64,000 bases of DNA, from assembly GCF_023167545.1 (NCBI RefSeq), contig NZ_AP014647.1, forward strand, positions 744,001 through 808,000. The letters are read 5' to 3'. This DNA comes from Streptococcus constellatus subsp. constellatus. GTDB lineage: Bacteria > Bacillota > Bacilli > Lactobacillales > Streptococcaceae. The first letter of the stretch is position 1, and the number at the start of each line of letters is the position of its first letter. The translations under genes and the position numbers were made by a program. The notes under the pieces are model-generated. The model saw only the letters and a program-made list of their open reading frames with translations, did not search any database and was not told where the DNA came from. Shown one piece after another: positions 16,009 through 27,324 of the stretch.

Positions 16009-17672
16009 TGTATCAAGCTTTATATCGGAAATACAGAAGTCAAACTTTCGGTCAGTTAGTTGGGCAGAAAGTTGTAGCAACAACTTTACGGCAGGCAGTT
16101 GAACAGGATAAAATCAGCCATGCTTATCTCTTTTCAGGTCCTAGAGGAACAGGAAAGACCAGCGTAGCCAAGATTTTTGCCAAAGCTATGAATTGCCCTC
16201 ATCGAAAGAATGGTGAACCTTGTAATGAGTGCTATATTTGTCAAGCTATAACAGAAGGAAGTCTAGAGGATGTTATTGAGATTGATGCGGCTTCCAATAA
16301 TGGTGTGGATGAAATCCGAGATATTCGAGACAAATCTACTTATGCTCCTAGTCTAGCAAAACATAAAGTTTATATCATTGACGAGGTTCATATGCTCTCA
16401 ACTGGAGCTTTTAACGCTCTTCTCAAGACTTTGGAAGAACCGACAGAAAACGTGGTCTTTATCTTAGCAACGACAGAATTGCACAAGATACCAGCTACTA
16501 TTCTGTCACGGGTGCAACGCTTTGAGTTCAAGTCAATTAAGACCAAGGATATTGTTGCTCATATTGAATGGATTTTGCAGCAGGAAAATATTGGATTTGA
16601 AAATGATGCGGTGCAGATTATCGCTAGGCGGGCAGAAGGTGGGATGCGGGATGCCTTATCTATCTTGGATCAAGCTCTCAGTCTCACTCAAGACAATCAG
16701 CTGACAACAGCTATTTCAGAAGAAATTACTGGCTCTATTAGTCTAGGTGCACTGGATGCTTATGTGACAGCTGTGTTGATGCATGATACATCAGCAGCAT
16801 TAGAAAACCTTGATGTGATTTTTGATAGTGGCAAAAATATGGCTCGTTTTGTCACTGACCTGTTACAATATCTTAGAGATTTGCTCATTGTTAAAACAGG
16901 TGGTGGAAATACGCATACGAGCGAAAGTTTTTTAGACAATCTCAATACACCACAGGAGAGATTGTTCGACTTGATTGAGATTGCAACGAGAAGTCTTGCG
17001 GAAATTAAGAATAGCTTGCAACCCAAGATTTACACAGAAATGATGACCATTCGACTGGCAGAAGGGCAAGAAAAAGCAGAATTACCATCCAATCTAGTAA
17101 GCGAGATAGAAACACTAAAAGATGAAATTAGCCAGCTTAAGGGTCAATTGGTAAGTTTACAGTCAAGTTCTGCACCTAGCAATCCGGTACAGGGAACACA
17201 ATCAGCCAAAACAAGCAAAGGATACCGAGTAGATCGTCATAAAGTAAATGCGATTCTGCAAGAGGCAGTTGAAAATCCTAGTCTGGCTCGGAGTAATTTA
17301 ACTAAGTTGCAAAATGCTTGGGGAGAAATTATTGAAAGTTTAGCTGGTGCAGATAAGGCACTTTTAGTTGGTTCGCAACCTGTTGCGGCTAATGAAAACC
17401 ATGCAATTCTTGCATTTGAGTCGAGCTTTAATGCAGAACAAACCATGAAACGGGAAAATCTCAATACAATGTTTGGGAATTTACTCAGCAATGTGGCTGG
17501 ATTTTCTCCGGATATCTTAGCTATTTCGATGACCGACTGGACAGAGATTCGGGCTGAATTTTCCGCTAAGGCGCGTGGAGAAAATGTCAATCCAACAGAA
17601 GAGACAAAGGAAACCATCATTCCAGAAGGTTTTGCTTTCTTAGCAGAAAAAATTAGCATTCAAGAGGACTGA
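16008..17672 (+). CDS. dnaX: DNA polymerase III subunits gamma/tau
   Basis: Clamp-loader ATPase of the replicative polymerase. The 554-aa protein has Walker A GPRGTGKTS (about residue 45), a four-cysteine zinc module (CPHRKNGEPCNECYIC), Walker B YIIDEVHML, sensor-1 ATTELHKIPATILSRVQ, and a C-terminal tau region after about residue 370. Its start overlaps the upstream stop, suggesting coupling. No clear slippery site for a gamma form was seen. Confidence 0.95.
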   Translation: MYQALYRKYRSQTFGQLVGQKVVATTLRQAVEQDKISHAYLFSGPRGTGKTSVAKIFAKAMNCPHRKNGEPCNECYICQAITEGSLEDVIEIDAASNNGVDEIRDIRDKSTYAPSLAKHKVYIIDEVHMLSTGAFNALLKTLEEPTENVVFILATTELHKIPATILSRVQRFEFKSIKTKDIVAHIEWILQQENIGFENDAVQIIARRAEGGMRDALSILDQALSLTQDNQLTTAISEEITGSISLGALDAYVTAVLMHDTSAALENLDVIFDSGKNMARFVTDLLQYLRDLLIVKTGGGNTHTSESFLDNLNTPQERLFDLIEIATRSLAEIKNSLQPKIYTEMMTIRLAEGQEKAELPSNLVSEIETLKDEISQLKGQLVSLQSSSAPSNPVQGTQSAKTSKGYRVDRHKVNAILQEAVENPSLARSNLTKLQNAWGEIIESLAGADKALLVGSQPVAANENHAILAFESSFNAEQTMKRENLNTMFGNLLSNVAGFSPDILAISMTDWTEIRAEFSAKARGENVNPTEETKETIIPEGFAFLAEKISIQED

Positions 17673-17710
17673 ATTTAGATTTTTCTATTTTTTCATGCTA
17701 TAATAGAATT

Positions 17711-17905
17711 ATGACAAGACAACAATTTCTTACAACAGCTTTTTTCACAGCAATTGAAACCTATTTTTTTAACGAGGCAATGATGTCAGGACACTATTTA
17801 TTTGCTGTTTTTTGGGCATTTCTAGTCATTCGCAATTTACAAGTGAGCTACGTCATGGGAAAAATAGTAGACGAAATCGATAAACATATCAAACGAAAAA
17901 AATAA
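17711..17905 (+). CDS. Small membrane protein (DUF3272-like)
   Basis: A 64-aa protein with a central hydrophobic segment (HYLFAVFWAFLVIRN) and a basic C-terminus (DKHIKRKK). Small streptococcal proteins of this kind (DUF3272) sit near dnaX and birA; I assign it by context and size. An extended -10 TGCTATAAT (to 17704) lies 6 nt before the ATG with no Shine-Dalgarno, so it is probably leaderless. Function unknown. Confidence 0.7.
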   Translation: MTRQQFLTTAFFTAIETYFFNEAMMSGHYLFAVFWAFLVIRNLQVSYVMGKIVDEIDKHIKRKK

Positions 17906-17909
17906 GCAG

Positions 17910-17943
17910 AAAGGTTGTGACAAAAATCCTCAACCTTTTTTCT
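17910..17943 (+). terminator. Terminator after DUF3272-like gene
   Basis: AAAGGTTG (17910-17917) pairs with CAACCTTT (17931-17938), then a T run. Confidence 0.8.
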
Positions 17944-18002
17944 TTTGTTTGATTTAAAAAATCTGCACATGGTAGAATAAAAGGAATTGATTTTGTGCTG
18001 AA

Positions 18003-18047
18003 AAAAAGAAGGAGAAAGTTGATGGTTACTCAACCTTCTCCTTCTTT
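18003..18047. terminator. Bidirectional terminator between convergent genes
   Basis: AAAAGAAGGAGAAAGTTGA pairs at 18 of 19 positions with TCAACCTTCTCCTTCTTTT. It mainly serves birA, whose stop is just to the right. Confidence 0.85.
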
Positions 18048-18050
18048 TAT

Positions 18051-18986
18051 TTACCAACTTGTTAAAGAAACTTCACCGCTGTTTAGCCACATTTCTTGTC
18101 CGGTATCTAATTGGATCAATAGCTGCCCGGTATCTGATATTTCCTTGGCAACTCCTTTGTATTCTTTGTCATTCTGGCAAAAAGTGATTGTCCGACCTAA
18201 GATAAGAGAATGCTGTTTGTAAAGGTAAATCAGCTCGTCTGGATCACATTCATAAAAATCTTTCCAAATTTCAGCAATGAGTTCATTGCGTGTGATAGGT
18301 TGCTTTTCGTGGAAGAGAGAGGCAGCACTATTTTTTAACTCTTTCGGAAAATCAGAGATTGCGAAATTGATGCCCACTCCAATAATCACATCAGTGACTA
18401 AGCCCGTCTCGACAGAAGTAATAGCTTCGGTTAAAATGCCGGCTATTTTCTTGCCCTTGTAGTAAATGTCATTGACCCATTTAATGTCCATTTCCATTAA
18501 AGTGAGGTCTTTAATAGCCTTATAAATGGCTCCAGCAGTCAGGATAGTATAGGCGGGAATTTGTTGAAAAGGGAGATTGGGTTTCAGATGAAGGGACATA
18601 TAAATCCCGCCTTGATCTGGAGCAAAATAATTTCTGCCAAAGCGTCCACGACCAGCTGATTGATAGGAAGCAAGATAGAGCGTATTGGCAGGCTTAACAG
18701 CTTCAATACCAGCTTTGGCATCTAACTGAGTGGATTGGCAGTTTGGATTGAAGGAAACGTGGATGGGAGCAGCTTCTTCTATTTTTTTAGTAATCAGCAA
18801 GTCACCAGAGATGAGTTTATAACCTTTATTTTTTATGGATTCAATACGAATCCCTTCTTTTTCCAAACGCTGAATAGCTTTCCAGATAGAAGTGCGTGAA
18901 ATTCCTAACTCCTGTGCTAATTTTTCACCGCTGATATAGTCAGATTCTCGACTTAAAATGTCGAATAAAATTTCGTATGTTTTCAT
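18051..18986 (-). CDS. birA: Biotin operon repressor / biotin-protein ligase BirA
   Basis: Activates biotin to biotinyl-AMP, attaches it to carboxylase lysines and can repress biotin genes. The 311-aa protein keeps the N-terminal winged helix (LGISRTSIWKAIQRLEKEG), the ligase loop GRGRFGR, and GGIYMSLHLKPN, so it is the bifunctional form. It is on the same strand as galR with 2 bp between them; ATG 18986 follows galR directly. Confidence 0.94.
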   Translation of the reverse strand: MKTYEILFDILSRESDYISGEKLAQELGISRTSIWKAIQRLEKEGIRIESIKNKGYKLISGDLLITKKIEEAAPIHVSFNPNCQSTQLDAKAGIEAVKPANTLYLASYQSAGRGRFGRNYFAPDQGGIYMSLHLKPNLPFQQIPAYTILTAGAIYKAIKDLTLMEMDIKWVNDIYYKGKKIAGILTEAITSVETGLVTDVIIGVGINFAISDFPKELKNSAASLFHEKQPITRNELIAEIWKDFYECDPDELIYLYKQHSLILGRTITFCQNDKEYKGVAKEISDTGQLLIQLDTGQEMWLNSGEVSLTSW

Positions 18987-18988
18987 TT

Positions 18989-19999
<1,011 letters not shown>

Positions 20000-20036
20000 C
20001 TAATTTCTTTAAAGAATATGTCTATTATATCTTAAA

Positions 20037-20203
20037 AATTAGTAAAATACAAAAATATTTAGTAAATTTCCTAAAGTTTAGTATGAAAGATTGATGAGTA
20101 TTATTTTTTACAACTTGATTGATAAAATGTTGGTAAAATTTTACTAAAATACTTGAAATTTTACTAATGATATTTTATAATAAAGATAATAAAACGGTTA
20201 CAA
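20037..20203 (+). promoter_or_regulatory. galR-galK control region: operators, promoter, cre-like site
   Basis: The galK promoter is TTGAAA (20153-20158), 17 nt, TATAAT (20176-20181). GTAAAATTTTAC (20133-20144) is a perfect 12-bp palindrome just upstream, and TTAGTAAA motifs recur at about 20040-20085 near galR; these are the likely GalR operators. ATAAAACGGTTACAAG (20188-20203) resembles a CcpA cre site after the -10. Confidence 0.7.
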
Positions 20204-20231
20204 GACCTAACAAAACAAAAGGAGACTTTTT

Positions 20232-21410
20232 ATGTCAACAACTCTTTCTATTCAACAATTGCGTTCAAACTTTGCAACAATTTTTGGGGCAGAAGCAGAT
20301 CACACATTCTTTTCACCGGGACGCATTAACCTGATTGGTGAACATACAGATTACAATGGTGGTCACGTCTTTCCGGCAGCTATTTCGCTAGGAACTTATG
20401 GAGCTGCGCGCAAACGTGACGATAATTTACTTCGTTTTTACTCAGCAAACTTTGAAGACAAAGGAATTATTGAGGTGCCACTAGAAAATCTTCGTTTTGA
20501 AAAAACGCATAATTGGACAAATTATCCAAAAGGGGTACTTCATTTCTTACAAAAGGCAGGGCATGTCATTGATAAAGGAATGGATATCTATGTCTCTGGG
20601 AATATTCCAAATGGTTCAGGTCTCTCTTCATCAGCTTCATTGGAACTATTGACAGGAATTATTGTAGAGAAACTGTTTGATTTAAAATTGGAACGTTTAG
20701 ATTTAGTAAAAATCGGTAAACAAACGGAAAATGAATTTATTGGTGTGAATTCAGGAATCATGGATCAGTTTGCTATTGGCATGGGAGCAGATCAACGAGC
20801 GATTTATCTAGATACCAATACACTTGAATATGACTTAGTACCTCTTGAACTTAAGGATAATATGGTTGTTATCATGAATACAAATAAGCGCCGTGAACTA
20901 GCAGATTCCAAATATAATGAACGCCGTGCTGAGTGTGAAAAAGCTGTTGAAGAACTTAACCGTAAGCTGTCTATCGCAACCTTAGGCGAGTTGGATGAGT
21001 GGTCCTTTGACGAGTATAGCTATCTGATAGAGGACGAAAATCGTCTCAAACGGGCTCGTCATGCCGTCTTGGAAAATCAACGTACTTTGCAAGCGCGGGC
21101 AGCTTTGCAAGCAGGCGATCTTGACAAGTTTGGTCGTCTGATGAATGCTTCTCATGTTTCGTTAGAGCATGACTATGAGGTGACTGGTTTGGAGTTGGAT
21201 ACGTTGGTTCACACGGCCTGGGAGCAAGAAGGTGTTCTGGGGGCTCGTATGACCGGAGCAGGCTTCGGTGGCTGCGCCATTGCTTTAGTTGGTAAGGATG
21301 CGGTGGAATCTTTCAAAGAAAATGTCGATCATAAGTATCAAGAAGTCATCGGCTATGCCCCTAGCTTTTACATCGCAGAAGTAGCCGGCGGTAGCTGTCT
21401 ATTGGATTAA
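20232..21410 (+). CDS. galK: Galactokinase
   Basis: Phosphorylates galactose at C1 with ATP, the first Leloir step. The 392-aa GHMP kinase has the signature [19 protein letters not shown], the ATP loop [17 protein letters not shown] and the C-terminal [16 protein letters not shown] 20232 follows AAAGGAGA. It forms an operon with galT 60 bp downstream. No galE is in the window. Confidence 0.97.
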   Translation: MSTTLSIQQLRSNFATIFGAEADHTFFSPGRINLIGEHTDYNGGHVFPAAISLGTYGAARKRDDNLLRFYSANFEDKGIIEVPLENLRFEKTHNWTNYPKGVLHFLQKAGHVIDKGMDIYVSGNIPNGSGLSSSASLELLTGIIVEKLFDLKLERLDLVKIGKQTENEFIGVNSGIMDQFAIGMGADQRAIYLDTNTLEYDLVPLELKDNMVVIMNTNKRRELADSKYNERRAECEKAVEELNRKLSIATLGELDEWSFDEYSYLIEDENRLKRARHAVLENQRTLQARAALQAGDLDKFGRLMNASHVSLEHDYEVTGLELDTLVHTAWEQEGVLGARMTGAGFGGCAIALVGKDAVESFKENVDHKYQEVIGYAPSFYIAEVAGGSCLLD

Positions 21411-21470
21411 GTAAATGTGTTACGTAATAGCAAAGAGGTGCCGATGATTCTATGAAAGAAAGGAAAAACA

Positions 21471-22952
21471 ATGGCAGGAAATTTACTAGATGACTTTGTA
21501 ACAGAGGTCATAGCAAATAGTTCTTTTACAGAAATGGATCGAACCTATTTGATAAATCGTGTCATGGCTCTAATTGGGGAAGAGGCTGAGAAACAGAAAA
21601 CATCAGCAAGTGGTTTAATTGATCTCAAAGATGATTTACTAAAAATTGCTTTAGCAACTGGGAATGTTGGTTCGACTCATGCAGAACAGGATATTCTTGG
21701 GGCAAAGTTGATGGATTTAGTCACCCCAGCTCCTAGTCAGCTAAATCAACAATTTTGGCAGACCTACGAACAAACTCCTGAGCAGGCCATTGCTAATTTT
21801 TATGAGCTCAGCAAGTGCAACGATTATATTAAATTGAAAGCCATTGCTAAAAATATTGTCTATCAAACAGCTACTGAATATGGCGATTTGGAGATTACCA
21901 TCAATCTTTCTAAACCAGAAAAAGATCCCAAAGAGATTGCAGCAGCTAAGAAGGCCAAAACGAGCCATTATCCAGCCTGTCAGCTTTGTTTTGAAAATGA
22001 AGGGTATCAAGGTCGACTAGATCATCCAGCACGATCTAATCATAGAATTATCCGTTTTGACTTAGTCGGACAAGAATGGGGCTTTCAGTATTCGCCCTAT
22101 GCTTATTTTAATGAGCATTGCATTTTTTTAGATAGCAAGCATACTCCTATGACTATCAGTCGTGCTACTTTTGAGCGCCTTTTGGACATTGTAGAAATTT
22201 TTCCGAGCTATTTTGCGGGTTCTAATGCTGACCTTCCTATCGTGGGAGGATCTATTCTCACACATGATCATTATCAAGGGGGAAGGCATACTTTTCCTAT
22301 GGAAAAAGCAAATCTGGACAAAGTTTTCACCTTTGTAGGATTTGAAACCGTAGAGGCTGGTATTGTCAACTGGCCTATGTCGGTTTTGCGGTTGAAATCA
22401 ACTGATAAAGCTGCATTGATAGAGTTGTCGGATACGATTTTACAGAAATGGCGTGCATACTCTGATCCGACTGTTCAGATTTTAGCTGAGTCAAATGGTG
22501 AACAACATCACACTATTACTCCTATTGCTCGGCGAAAAAAGGGCAAGTTTGAATTAGATTTGGTTCTTCGAGATAATCAAACATCCAAAGAGCATCCGGA
22601 TGGTATTTATCATCCTCATCAAGATGTTCAGCATATCAAGAAAGAAAACATTGGTTTGATTGAGGTCATGGGCTTAGCGATTCTTCCACCTCGTTTGAAA
22701 AATGAATTAAAAGAAGTTGAAGAATTTCTTTTGGGACAAAGAGAAGAAGTGGCTCCTTATCATCAGGCATGGGCTGACCAGTTAAAAGCTCATCATCCAG
22801 ATGCAACACTAGAATCAGCGCAAACAATCGTGCGCGCTTCAGTCGGTCGGATTTTTAAACGCGTCTTGGAAGATGCGGGTGTTTACAAGCGAACAAAAGA
22901 GGGGCAAGCGGCTTTTATGCGCTTCATTGAGTCTATAGGTCTTGTGAAATAA
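21471..22952 (+). CDS. galT: Galactose-1-phosphate uridylyltransferase (type 2)
   Basis: Exchanges UDP between UDP-glucose and galactose-1-phosphate. The 493-aa length and sequence are of the Firmicute type-2 family, with GGSILTHDHYQGGRHTFPME supplying the His/Gln-rich active site. GAAAGGA precedes ATG 21471. A terminator follows at 23069-23099. Confidence 0.96.
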   Translation: MAGNLLDDFVTEVIANSSFTEMDRTYLINRVMALIGEEAEKQKTSASGLIDLKDDLLKIALATGNVGSTHAEQDILGAKLMDLVTPAPSQLNQQFWQTYEQTPEQAIANFYELSKCNDYIKLKAIAKNIVYQTATEYGDLEITINLSKPEKDPKEIAAAKKAKTSHYPACQLCFENEGYQGRLDHPARSNHRIIRFDLVGQEWGFQYSPYAYFNEHCIFLDSKHTPMTISRATFERLLDIVEIFPSYFAGSNADLPIVGGSILTHDHYQGGRHTFPMEKANLDKVFTFVGFETVEAGIVNWPMSVLRLKSTDKAALIELSDTILQKWRAYSDPTVQILAESNGEQHHTITPIARRKKGKFELDLVLRDNQTSKEHPDGIYHPHQDVQHIKKENIGLIEVMGLAILPPRLKNELKEVEEFLLGQREEVAPYHQAWADQLKAHHPDATLESAQTIVRASVGRIFKRVLEDAGVYKRTKEGQAAFMRFIESIGLVK

Positions 22953-23068
22953 TGCTCATTTTATGATAAAATATAAAAATTTAGGGTAAGTTGGCTTATG
23001 TTAAGATAATGATAGAAACAACTTGAAAACAGTCTTTGACAATCCTGATAGTTACAATGTTTGATACT

Positions 23069-23099
23069 AAAATCCAGTAGGAAGTTTGCTGGATTTTTC
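23069..23099 (+). terminator. galKT terminator
   Basis: AAAATCCAG (23069-23077) pairs with CTGGATTTT, followed by TC. Confidence 0.75.
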
Positions 23100-23143
23100 T
23101 TTGCGGAAATTTGCAATTGAAATGCATTCTTTTCAGCTAGCAT

Positions 23144-23172
23144 TTGAAAAACTCTCATCTTCATGTTACAAT
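23144..23172 (+). promoter_or_regulatory. Promoter of DUF4044 gene
   Basis: TTGAAA (23144-23149), 17 nt, TACAAT (23167-23172). Confidence 0.75.
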
Positions 23173-23206
23173 TAAGAGAGCAAATTAAATACATAGAGGT
23201 AATATT

Positions 23207-23341
23207 GTGGCTTTTGGTGATAATGGACAACGGAAAAAAACAGGATTCGAAAAATTGACTTTGATTGTAGTTGTTATCATGTTGTTGGTAACTGTTGGAG
23301 CGATCTTTGCAAGTGCGCTTGGTGCTTTGAGTAATTTCTAG
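23207..23341 (+). CDS. DUF4044 small membrane protein
   Basis: A 44-aa ORF starting at GTG 23207 behind AGAGG (23195-23199) and ending at TAG 23341. It begins MAFGDNGQRKKTGFEKL and has one membrane segment (TLIVVVIMLLVTVGAIFASA). It matches my memory of the DUF4044 family, found just upstream of obg in streptococci. A small terminator (23348-23371) separates it from obg. Function unknown. Confidence 0.85.
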   Translation: MAFGDNGQRKKTGFEKLTLIVVVIMLLVTVGAIFASALGALSNF

Positions 23342-23347
23342 TCCTCG

Positions 23348-23371
23348 AACGCTTGAAAGAGCGTTTTTTTA
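23348..23371 (+). terminator. Terminator between DUF4044 gene and obg
   Basis: AACGCT, 6-nt loop, AGCGTT, then T6. Confidence 0.65.
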
Positions 23372-23398
23372 AAGTGAAAATCGAGAAAAGAGAAAAAT

Positions 23399-24700
23399 AT
23401 GAGTATGTTTTTAGATACAGCTAAGATTAAAGTCAAGGCTGGGAATGGCGGTGATGGTATGGTAGCATTTCGCCGTGAAAAGTATGTCCCCAATGGCGGT
23501 CCTTGGGGTGGCGATGGCGGTCGTGGCGGCAACGTCATTTTTGTCGTAGATGAAGGGCTTCGTACCCTGATGGATTTTCGTTATAATCGTCATTTTAAAG
23601 CTCAGTCTGGTGAGAAAGGAATGACCAAAGGAATGCACGGTCGTGGTGCGGAAGATTTGATGGTTCATGTGCCGCAAGGGACGACGGTTCGTGACGCCGA
23701 AACAGGAAAAATCCTAACAGATTTGATTGAAAATGGTCAAAAATTTATCGTGGCGCACGGCGGTCGCGGCGGTCGCGGCAATATCCGCTTTGCAACACCT
23801 AAAAACCCAGCACCAGAAATTTCTGAAAATGGTGAACCAGGTCAAGAACGTGAGCTACAGTTGGAGTTAAAAATTCTAGCAGATGTTGGTTTAGTTGGCT
23901 TCCCGTCTGTTGGGAAATCAACTCTGCTAAGTGTTATCACATCCGCTAAACCGAAAATTGGAGCGTATCATTTCACGACAATTGTACCTAATCTTGGAAT
24001 GGTTCGAACGCAATCTGGTGAATCATTTGCTGTGGCAGATTTGCCTGGATTGATTGAAGGTGCAAGTCAAGGAGTGGGATTGGGGACACAGTTTCTTCGC
24101 CATATTGAACGAACGCGTGTCATCTTGCACGTCATTGATATGTCAGCTAGTGAAGGGCGTAATCCTTACGAAGATTATCTTGCAATTAATAAGGAATTGG
24201 AATCGTACAATCTTCGTTTGATGGAGCGTCCGCAGATTATTGTCGCTAATAAAATGGACATGCCTGATAGTGCAGAAAATTTGAAGACATTTAAGAAAAA
24301 ATTAGCAGAAAATTATGATGAATTGCCACAGATTTTTCCAATTTCAAGTTTGACCAAACAAGGATTATCAATGCTGTTAGATGCGACTGCAGAATTACTA
24401 GATAAAACTCCTGAATTTTTACTTTATGATGAGTCTGAAATGGAAGAGGAAGCTTATTATGGCTTTGATGAGGATGCTCCTGCCTTTGACATCTCACGTG
24501 ATGACGATGCAGCTTGGGTACTTTCAGGTGATAAATTAGAAAAACTTTTTGTTATGACGAACTTTGACCGTGAGGAAGCAGTCATGAAATTTGCCCGTCA
24601 ATTGCGTGGTATGGGTGTAGATGAAGCCTTGCGAGCTCGTGGCGCAAAAGATGGGGACCTGGTTCGTATCGGCAACTTTGAATTTGAATTTGTGGATTAG
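23399..24700 (+). CDS. obg: GTPase Obg/CgtA
   Basis: An essential GTPase in 50S assembly and stress signalling. The 433-aa protein has the glycine-rich Obg fold ([19 protein letters not shown]), G1 [10 protein letters not shown]3 [10 protein letters not shown]4 NKMDMP, and a C-terminal OCT domain seen in Gram-positive Obg. The ATG at 23399 has only a purine-rich GAGAAAAGAG upstream; ATG 23405 is an alternative. A small gene follows 14 bp later. Confidence 0.96.
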   Translation: MSMFLDTAKIKVKAGNGGDGMVAFRREKYVPNGGPWGGDGGRGGNVIFVVDEGLRTLMDFRYNRHFKAQSGEKGMTKGMHGRGAEDLMVHVPQGTTVRDAETGKILTDLIENGQKFIVAHGGRGGRGNIRFATPKNPAPEISENGEPGQERELQLELKILADVGLVGFPSVGKSTLLSVITSAKPKIGAYHFTTIVPNLGMVRTQSGESFAVADLPGLIEGASQGVGLGTQFLRHIERTRVILHVIDMSASEGRNPYEDYLAINKELESYNLRLMERPQIIVANKMDMPDSAENLKTFKKKLAENYDELPQIFPISSLTKQGLSMLLDATAELLDKTPEFLLYDESEMEEEAYYGFDEDAPAFDISRDDDAAWVLSGDKLEKLFVMTNFDREEAVMKFARQLRGMGVDEALRARGAKDGDLVRIGNFEFEFVD

Positions 24701-24714
24701 AAAGGAGTGATACT

Positions 24715-24876
24715 GTGGGTGATAAACCGATATCCTTTCGTGATGAAAATGGTAATTTTGTTTCTGCAGCAGATGTATGGAATGAAGAAAAGCTCGAAAA
24801 ACTTTTTAACAAACTCAATCCGAACCGAAAGTTTCGTTTGGAGCGTGAGAAATTAGCACAAAAGAAAAAAGAATAG
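24715..24876 (+). CDS. Conserved small protein downstream of obg
   Basis: A 53-aa ORF from GTG 24715 with AAAGGAG at 24701-24707. It contains FRDENGNFVSAADVWNEEK, then KLNPNRKFRLEREK and a lysine-rich end. Similar short proteins follow obg in other streptococci as I recall them; no function is known. It ends in the shared terminator with the convergent deacetylase gene. Confidence 0.8.
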   Translation: MGDKPISFRDENGNFVSAADVWNEEKLEKLFNKLNPNRKFRLEREKLAQKKKE

Positions 24877-24908
24877 GACTTGCTCATTTTTGAGCTAAGT
24901 CCTATTTT
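24872..24908. terminator. Bidirectional terminator
   Basis: ATAGGACTT-GCTCA pairs with TGAGC-AAGTCCTAT, with T tails on both strands; it lies between convergent genes. Confidence 0.85.
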
Positions 24909-25859
24909 TCAGTTTGTAGCAATTTCATTCAATAAATCTTGTGCAGTTGTTGTCGGATTGACGCGAATACGGTTGAGGGTCAAAAGTCCGTCATTAAGAG
25001 AAGCCAGTCCGTTGTTGGTTGTCAATCCCATTTTATAACCAAGGCTTTCAGCAATCTGTGTCGTTGTTTGAGTATAACGCCCTGAAGGATATGCAACCGT
25101 TGTCGTATTTTGTGAAAGGTTATTGTCTAGGTATTGTTTGGAAGCTTGTAATTCTGTCGTTTGTGTCTCTGTACTTGCAAGGGATAAATCTGGATGGTTA
25201 ACCGTATGATCTTCAAAAGACATTCCCTTTTTTTTCATTTCTCTGATTTGCTGCAGAGTTAGCATATCTTCGCGCCCATTTTCGACAAAGCCAGTAATGA
25301 CATTGTTTGTTGCTTTCATTTGATATTTTTGAAGCAATGGAAAGGCGTTTGTATAGAAATCCCTCAGACTATCATCGAAAGTCAACCAAACGACTTTTTT
25401 ATTTTCCGGAAGGACATTTTCAGTCAAAACTTTATATGCTTCTTCTGGAGTAAGAGTATAATAACCAGCATCTTTTAAGGCTTTTAAATGACTTTCAAAT
25501 GTTTCTGGTGAGACAATTAAACCTGCATTTGCTGCTTCAGAAGGATCCATATTATGAATCGCATGATACATCAGAATAGGAAATTTAACCGGTTGATCCT
25601 GTTTCACCCATTTGATTTTAGTCTTTTTGTGACTAGAGTCCATTGTCTTTTTAGCTGTTGATTGTGAGGAAGAAGATTTATTTACTGTTGAATCAGCAGA
25701 TTTTGTTTGGTTATTAGCGAGGTTTACTCCAGAGTGTTTCCACATGAATGTCCCTGCGATTACTAGAATGACCAATAAGATGAGACTAATAATAGTGCGC
25801 CGTTGTCTCCTTTTACGAATACGATTTCTTGCAGAACGATTACCAGAATGTTTTCCCAT
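24909..25859 (-). CDS. Membrane-anchored polysaccharide deacetylase
   Basis: A 316-aa NodB-type (CE4) enzyme that probably removes acetyl groups from a wall polysaccharide outside the cell. It has a very basic N-terminus, one membrane anchor (IISLILLVILVIAGTFMW), a Ser/Lys linker and the catalytic domain. Motif 1 is TFDDS (usually TFDDG), motif 2 is HTVNHP with both metal histidines, and VAYPSGRY follows. The Gly-to-Ser change in motif 1 leaves both aspartates. Substrate (peptidoglycan or other) is undetermined. Confidence 0.88.
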   Translation of the reverse strand: MGKHSGNRSARNRIRKRRQRRTIISLILLVILVIAGTFMWKHSGVNLANNQTKSADSTVNKSSSSQSTAKKTMDSSHKKTKIKWVKQDQPVKFPILMYHAIHNMDPSEAANAGLIVSPETFESHLKALKDAGYYTLTPEEAYKVLTENVLPENKKVVWLTFDDSLRDFYTNAFPLLQKYQMKATNNVITGFVENGREDMLTLQQIREMKKKGMSFEDHTVNHPDLSLASTETQTTELQASKQYLDNNLSQNTTTVAYPSGRYTQTTTQIAESLGYKMGLTTNNGLASLNDGLLTLNRIRVNPTTTAQDLLNEIATN

Positions 25860-26036
25860 TGTAAAACTCCTTTGATTATTAAATCACTAATTTTATTGTA
25901 TCATAATTCTTAGCGTCAGTTTATAAAATTTTAAAGAATAATTTATTATTTTTATAAAAAATATAAGAATTTGCTCAGTAGAAAAAAATAAGTTTATTTG
26001 CTATAATGAAAAACATAAAAATCGCAAGGAGTGCCT

Positions 26037-27323
26037 ATGTCTATTAAAATTGCTTTACTTGGTTTTGGAACAGTTGCTAGTGGTGTTCCATTTTTATTAA
26101 AAGAAAATAATGAGAAGATTGTGCAAGCAGCTCATTCAGAAATTGAAATCACGAAAGTATTGGTGAAAGATATTGCTGAAAAAGAGCGCTTGGTAGCAGC
26201 TGGGAATCATTTTAATTTTGTTACGACAATTGACGAAATTTTAAATGATAAGGAAGTAAGTATTGTTGTTGAGTTGATGGGGCGTATCGAACCAGCAAAA
26301 AACTTTATTACACGTGCATTAGAGGCGGGTAAGCATGTTGTTACTGCAAATAAAGATTTGTTAGCAGTTCATGGTGCGGAGTTGCTTGAAATTGCTAATA
26401 AAAATAAGGTGGCTCTTTACTATGAAGCAGCGGTAGCAGGAGGAATTCCGATTTTACGCACACTTGTTAATTCTTTAGCATCTGATAAAATTACGCGTAT
26501 TCTCGGTGTGGTCAATGGGACATCTAACTTCATGCTGACTAAAATGCTAGAAGAAGGTTGGTCTTATGAAGCAGCGTTATCTGAAGCGCAACAACTTGGA
26601 TTTGCAGAAAGTGATCCAACTAATGATGTCGATGGCATTGATGCTGCTTATAAAATGACTATTTTGAGTCAATTCGCCTTTGGCATGACAGTTAAATTTG
26701 AAGATGTTGCTCATCAAGGCATTCGCAAGATTACACCAGAGGATGTAACAGTTGCGCAGCAATTAGGCTATGTTGTCAAATTAGTTGGTTCTATTGAAGA
26801 AACAAAATCAGGTCTTGCTGCAGAAGTCACACCGACTTTTTTACCAAAATCTCATCCTCTTGCTAGTGTGAATGGTGTGATGAACGCAGTCTTTGTGGAA
26901 TCTATCGGGATTGGTGAGTCGATGTATTATGGTCCAGGTGCTGGACAAAAACCTACAGCAACAAGTGTCGTAGCAGATATCATTCGGATTGTTCGGCGCA
27001 TCAATGAAGGAACTGTTGGAAAAGCCTTTAATGAATTTCAACGTGAACTGGTTCTTGCTAAACGAGAAGATATTAAGAGTTCTTACTACTTTTCAATATT
27101 GACACCGGATTCGAAAGGTCAAGTTTTACGTTTGGCAGAAATTTTTAATACTGAGGATGTTTCCTTGCAGCAAATCTTACAGCAAGGAACAGACGGAAAT
27201 ACTGCACGCGTTGTGATTATCACCCATGCTATCAACAAAACACAACTAGAAAATGTCACTCGAAAGTTGCAGGCAACTTCTGGTTTTAAATTATTGAATA
27301 CGTTCAAAGTACTAGGAGAGTAG
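26037..27323 (+). CDS. hom: Homoserine dehydrogenase
   Basis: Reduces aspartate semialdehyde to homoserine. The 428-aa protein has the NAD(P) loop [12 protein letters not shown], the catalytic core with [13 protein letters not shown] and [16 protein letters not shown], and a C-terminal ACT domain (about 350-428) for feedback by threonine. ATG 26037 has AAGGAG 5 nt upstream; TATAAT lies at about 26001. It is an operon with thrB (1-bp gap) and is the consumer of Asd product in this window. Confidence 0.96.
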   Translation: MSIKIALLGFGTVASGVPFLLKENNEKIVQAAHSEIEITKVLVKDIAEKERLVAAGNHFNFVTTIDEILNDKEVSIVVELMGRIEPAKNFITRALEAGKHVVTANKDLLAVHGAELLEIANKNKVALYYEAAVAGGIPILRTLVNSLASDKITRILGVVNGTSNFMLTKMLEEGWSYEAALSEAQQLGFAESDPTNDVDGIDAAYKMTILSQFAFGMTVKFEDVAHQGIRKITPEDVTVAQQLGYVVKLVGSIEETKSGLAAEVTPTFLPKSHPLASVNGVMNAVFVESIGIGESMYYGPGAGQKPTATSVVADIIRIVRRINEGTVGKAFNEFQRELVLAKREDIKSSYYFSILTPDSKGQVLRLAEIFNTEDVSLQQILQQGTDGNTARVVIITHAINKTQLENVTRKLQATSGFKLLNTFKVLGE

Positions 27324-27324
27324 A

